Below, piece by piece: positions 30,737 through 32,628 of a stretch of 32,628 bases of DNA. The DNA is taken from the NCBI GenBank assembly GCA_934670025.1, contig CAKUOS010000023.1, forward strand, positions 1 through 32,628, written 5' to 3'. The position numbers and the translations under genes are program-made. Position 1 is the stretch's first letter. Every line of letters starts with the position of its first letter. Under the pieces are notes generated by a model. That model did not search any database, was not told where the DNA came from, and saw only the letters and a program-made list of their open reading frames with translations. The DNA comes from an uncultured Oscillospiraceae bacterium. Lineage in GTDB: Bacteria; Bacillota; Clostridia; Oscillospirales; Oscillospiraceae.

Positions 30737-31851
30737 AGCTCCTTTCCTTACAGCTTTACGATTTTCGCAACTATGCGTCGGCCGCGGTCACGTTTCACCC
30801 CGGCGTCAATCTGATCGTCGGTGAAAACGCGCAGGGAAAGACGAATCTGCTCGAAGCCGTGACGTATCTGTCCACGGGCAGGAGCTTCCGCACCGGCCGC
30901 AATCAGGAGCTCATCCGCTTCGGCGCGGAATTTGCCGACGCTTCGTGTACGCTGTTTTCCGCGGGACGCGAGCAGTCTTTGCGCGCGGTGCTCTTTGCCT
31001 CGCGCCGGCCGCGGCAGCTCTATATCGGCGGCGTGAAACAGCGCTCGGCGGCGGGACTTCCCGGCGTTCTGACGACCGTTCTGTTCTGCCCGGATGATCT
31101 GCTCGTGTTAAAGGGCGGCTCCGCCGCGCGCAGAAAGCTCTTGGACGCCGCGCTCTGTCAGCTGCGGCCGGGGTATGCGCAGGCGCTGGCGGAATATCAG
31201 AAGCTCTACGACAGCAAATCCCGCATTTTAAAGGATTATCATGAAAATTCGTCTCTGCTTGAGCCGCTTCCGGAGTTCAACTGCCGCATGGCGCAGACCG
31301 GCGCGATCCTCATCGGCTATCGCGCGCAGTATCTGCGCGGTTTGTCGCAGGAGGCTGCGCGCTTCCACGATGAATTTTCCTCCGGCCGCGAGGCCCTGAC
31401 GCTGCAATACCAGACCGTCTCGACCGTGACGGATCCGTTCGCCGGCCGCAATACGATCTTTTCGCAGCTGCTCGACCATCAGCAGTCGCATTCCCGCGCG
31501 GAGCTTGAGTCCGGGCAGTGCCTCTCCGGGCCGCATAAGGACGATTTTGAGGCGTGCCTTTCCGGGCTTCCGGTCAAGGCCTTCGGCTCGCAGGGCCAGA
31601 CGCGCACCGCCGCCATCAGCCTCAAGCTCGCCGAGCGTGAGCTTTTCCGCCGCGACACCGGCGAAGAGCCGGTGCTGCTGCTCGACGATGTGCTGTCGGA
31701 GCTGGATGCGAAGCGGCAGGATTTTGTGCTCAACCAGATCAAAACCGGTCAGGTGCTCATCACCTGCTGCGAAGAGGAAAAGCTGAGCCTCGGCGGCAAG
31801 CGCATCGCCGTCCGCGCGGGCGGCATCCGGGAGGAAACGGAATGTACATAA
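30733..31851 (+). CDS. recF: DNA replication and repair protein RecF
   Basis: This 372-residue SMC-like ATPase opens with L-Q-L-Y-D-F-R-N-Y (residues 6-14). It has Walker A G-E-N-A-Q-G-K-T (30-37), the signature region L-S-G-P-H-K-D-D-F (about 256-264) and Walker [12 protein letters not shown] (about 316-326). It helps load RecA at gaps. Its 3' end overlaps remB by ten bases. Confidence 0.97.
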   Translation: MKLLSLQLYDFRNYASAAVTFHPGVNLIVGENAQGKTNLLEAVTYLSTGRSFRTGRNQELIRFGAEFADASCTLFSAGREQSLRAVLFASRRPRQLYIGGVKQRSAAGLPGVLTTVLFCPDDLLVLKGGSAARRKLLDAALCQLRPGYAQALAEYQKLYDSKSRILKDYHENSSLLEPLPEFNCRMAQTGAILIGYRAQYLRGLSQEAARFHDEFSSGREALTLQYQTVSTVTDPFAGRNTIFSQLLDHQQSHSRAELESGQCLSGPHKDDFEACLSGLPVKAFGSQGQTRTAAISLKLAERELFRRDTGEEPVLLLDDVLSELDAKRQDFVLNQIKTGQVLITCCEEEKLSLGGKRIAVRAGGIREETECT

Positions 31852-32129
31852 ACATCGGCGGCGACTTTTCCGTGCGCGCGCAGAATGTTGCCGGGATCTT
31901 TGATCTCGACAACACGACAAGCTCCAAATGGACGCGCAAATTCCTTGCCGACGCGCAGCGCGCGGGCGAGGTCATCGACGCGGCCGACGAGCTGCCGAAA
32001 TCGTTCCTCGTCGTAAGAGAATTCGGCGCGCAGCGCGTGTACCTGACAAAATATAACGCCGCGGTCCTTGAAAAGCGTATGCAGGACGCGGCGCGGCACC
32101 TTATCCCTGATAAAGGAGAACCAGTATGA
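31842..32129 (+). CDS. remB: DUF370 protein, RemB (YaaB) type
   Basis: This 95-residue protein starts [11 protein letters not shown] and continues with [14 protein letters not shown]. This is the DUF370/extracellular-matrix-regulator family encoded between recF and gyrB in many Firmicutes. The [11 protein letters not shown] segment is also typical. It overlaps both recF (start) and gyrB (stop, ATGA). Related RemA regulates matrix genes in Bacillus; the function in this organism is unknown. Confidence 0.93.
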   Translation: MYINIGGDFSVRAQNVAGIFDLDNTTSSKWTRKFLADAQRAGEVIDAADELPKSFLVVREFGAQRVYLTKYNAAVLEKRMQDAARHLIPDKGEPV

Positions 32130-32628
32130 CAGAAGAAATCAAAGATATCATCGAGGCCGAAAAGGAATACAACGCCAGTCAGATCCAGGTGCTCGAGGGT
32201 CTGGAGGCCGTCAGAAAGCGGCCCGGTATGTATATCGGCTCGACAAGCGCGTCGGGTCTGCACCATCTGGTCTATGAGATCGTCGACAACGCCATCGACG
32301 AGGCGCTCGCGGGCTACTGCAAGCACGTCGTCGTGACCATCAACGAGGGCAATACCATCACCGTCACCGACGACGGCCGCGGCATCCCGGTCGATATCCA
32401 GGCGCAGACCGGCAAGCCTGCGCTCGAGGTCGTCTATACCGTCCTGCACGCAGGCGGAAAATTCGGCGGCGGCGGATATAAGGTCTCCGGCGGTCTGCAC
32501 GGCGTCGGCGCGTCGGTCGTCAACGCGCTGTCCGAATGGCTGGAGGTCGAGGTCAGCAAGGACGGGAAAATTTATCAGATGAAATTCTCCCGCGGCCATA
32601 TCACCCAGGAAATGCGCGTCATCGGCAC
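32126..32628 (+). CDS. gyrB: DNA gyrase subunit B, N-terminal part (cut by window end)
   Basis: The first 167 codons are visible. The GHKL ATPase motifs are present: [10 protein letters not shown] (about 49-58), D-D-G-R-G-I-P (about 79-85) and the lid [15 protein letters not shown] (about 121-135). Gyrase uses ATP to introduce negative supercoils. AAAGGAG lies about seven bases before the ATG, which overlaps the remB stop. The gene continues beyond the window. Confidence 0.97.
   Translation, partial: MTEEIKDIIEAEKEYNASQIQVLEGLEAVRKRPGMYIGSTSASGLHHLVYEIVDNAIDEALAGYCKHVVVTINEGNTITVTDDGRGIPVDIQAQTGKPALEVVYTVLHAGGKFGGGGYKVSGGLHGVGASVVNALSEWLEVEVSKDGKIYQMKFSRGHITQEMRVIG

Overview
The window is the replication-origin neighbourhood of a high-GC, endospore-forming member of the Clostridia, most likely Oscillospiraceae. 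The dnaA-dnaN-yaaA-recF-remB-gyrB series, GerA-type germination genes, strong AGGAGG ribosome sites, sigma-A promoters with 17-bp spacers, GC-rich coding sequence and GGGCCGA-type intergenic repeats all fit. The family assignment is inference; no 16S gene is present.

Layout. 1-153: two tandem rRNA-type promoters firing leftwards out of the window. 154-3063 (-): a compact germinant-receptor operon (A subunit, a miniature C subunit, B subunit). 3138-13100: a corrinoid methyl-transfer island in two convergent transcription units. The rightward unit (3224-5279) encodes a DUF1638 protein, a B12-binding corrinoid protein and a GntR/UTRA regulator. The leftward nine-gene unit (12891-5323) encodes a methyl-THF methyltransferase, two UroD-like methyltransferases, two tiny paralogous proteins, a small membrane protein, a GPH/MFS transporter, a YidC/Oxa1-like membrane protein and a sodium:solute symporter. 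13121-15147 (-): rsmG, degV, tadA. 15148-16137: a gene-free mosaic of repeats and hairpins. 16138-18777 (+): mnmG, tatD. 18821-23503 (-): cysteine desulfurase, mnmE, an alanine-racemase-family enzyme, a FemAB-family enzyme. 23754-25445 (+): azlC, azlD and a CatA-like acetyltransferase. 25446-25733: a second repeat block, including an inverted copy of the 15.4-kb repeat. 25765-27592 (-): a YtrA-type GntR regulator with an ABC transporter. 27814 to the end (+): dnaA, an oriC-like spacer, dnaN, yaaA, recF, remB and the start of gyrB.

How it works together. In the methyl-transfer island the transporters would import a methylated (perhaps methoxylated) compound. The UroD-like enzymes would move its methyl group to the corrinoid protein, and the pterin-dependent enzyme would pass it to tetrahydrofolate. 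The substrate is unknown and no corrinoid-reactivating enzyme lies in the window. The most unusual content is here: a YidC-like protein with the conserved groove arginine, and two tiny proteins sharing a D-x-T-[ST]-Y-P-[DE]-G-F motif, encoded in tandem between the two methyltransferases and too short for routine annotation.

The usual rpmH-rnpA-yidC-khpB block upstream of dnaA is missing from the window. The tRNA/rRNA-modification genes that normally accompany it (mnmE, mnmG, rsmG) are present but scattered over both strands.
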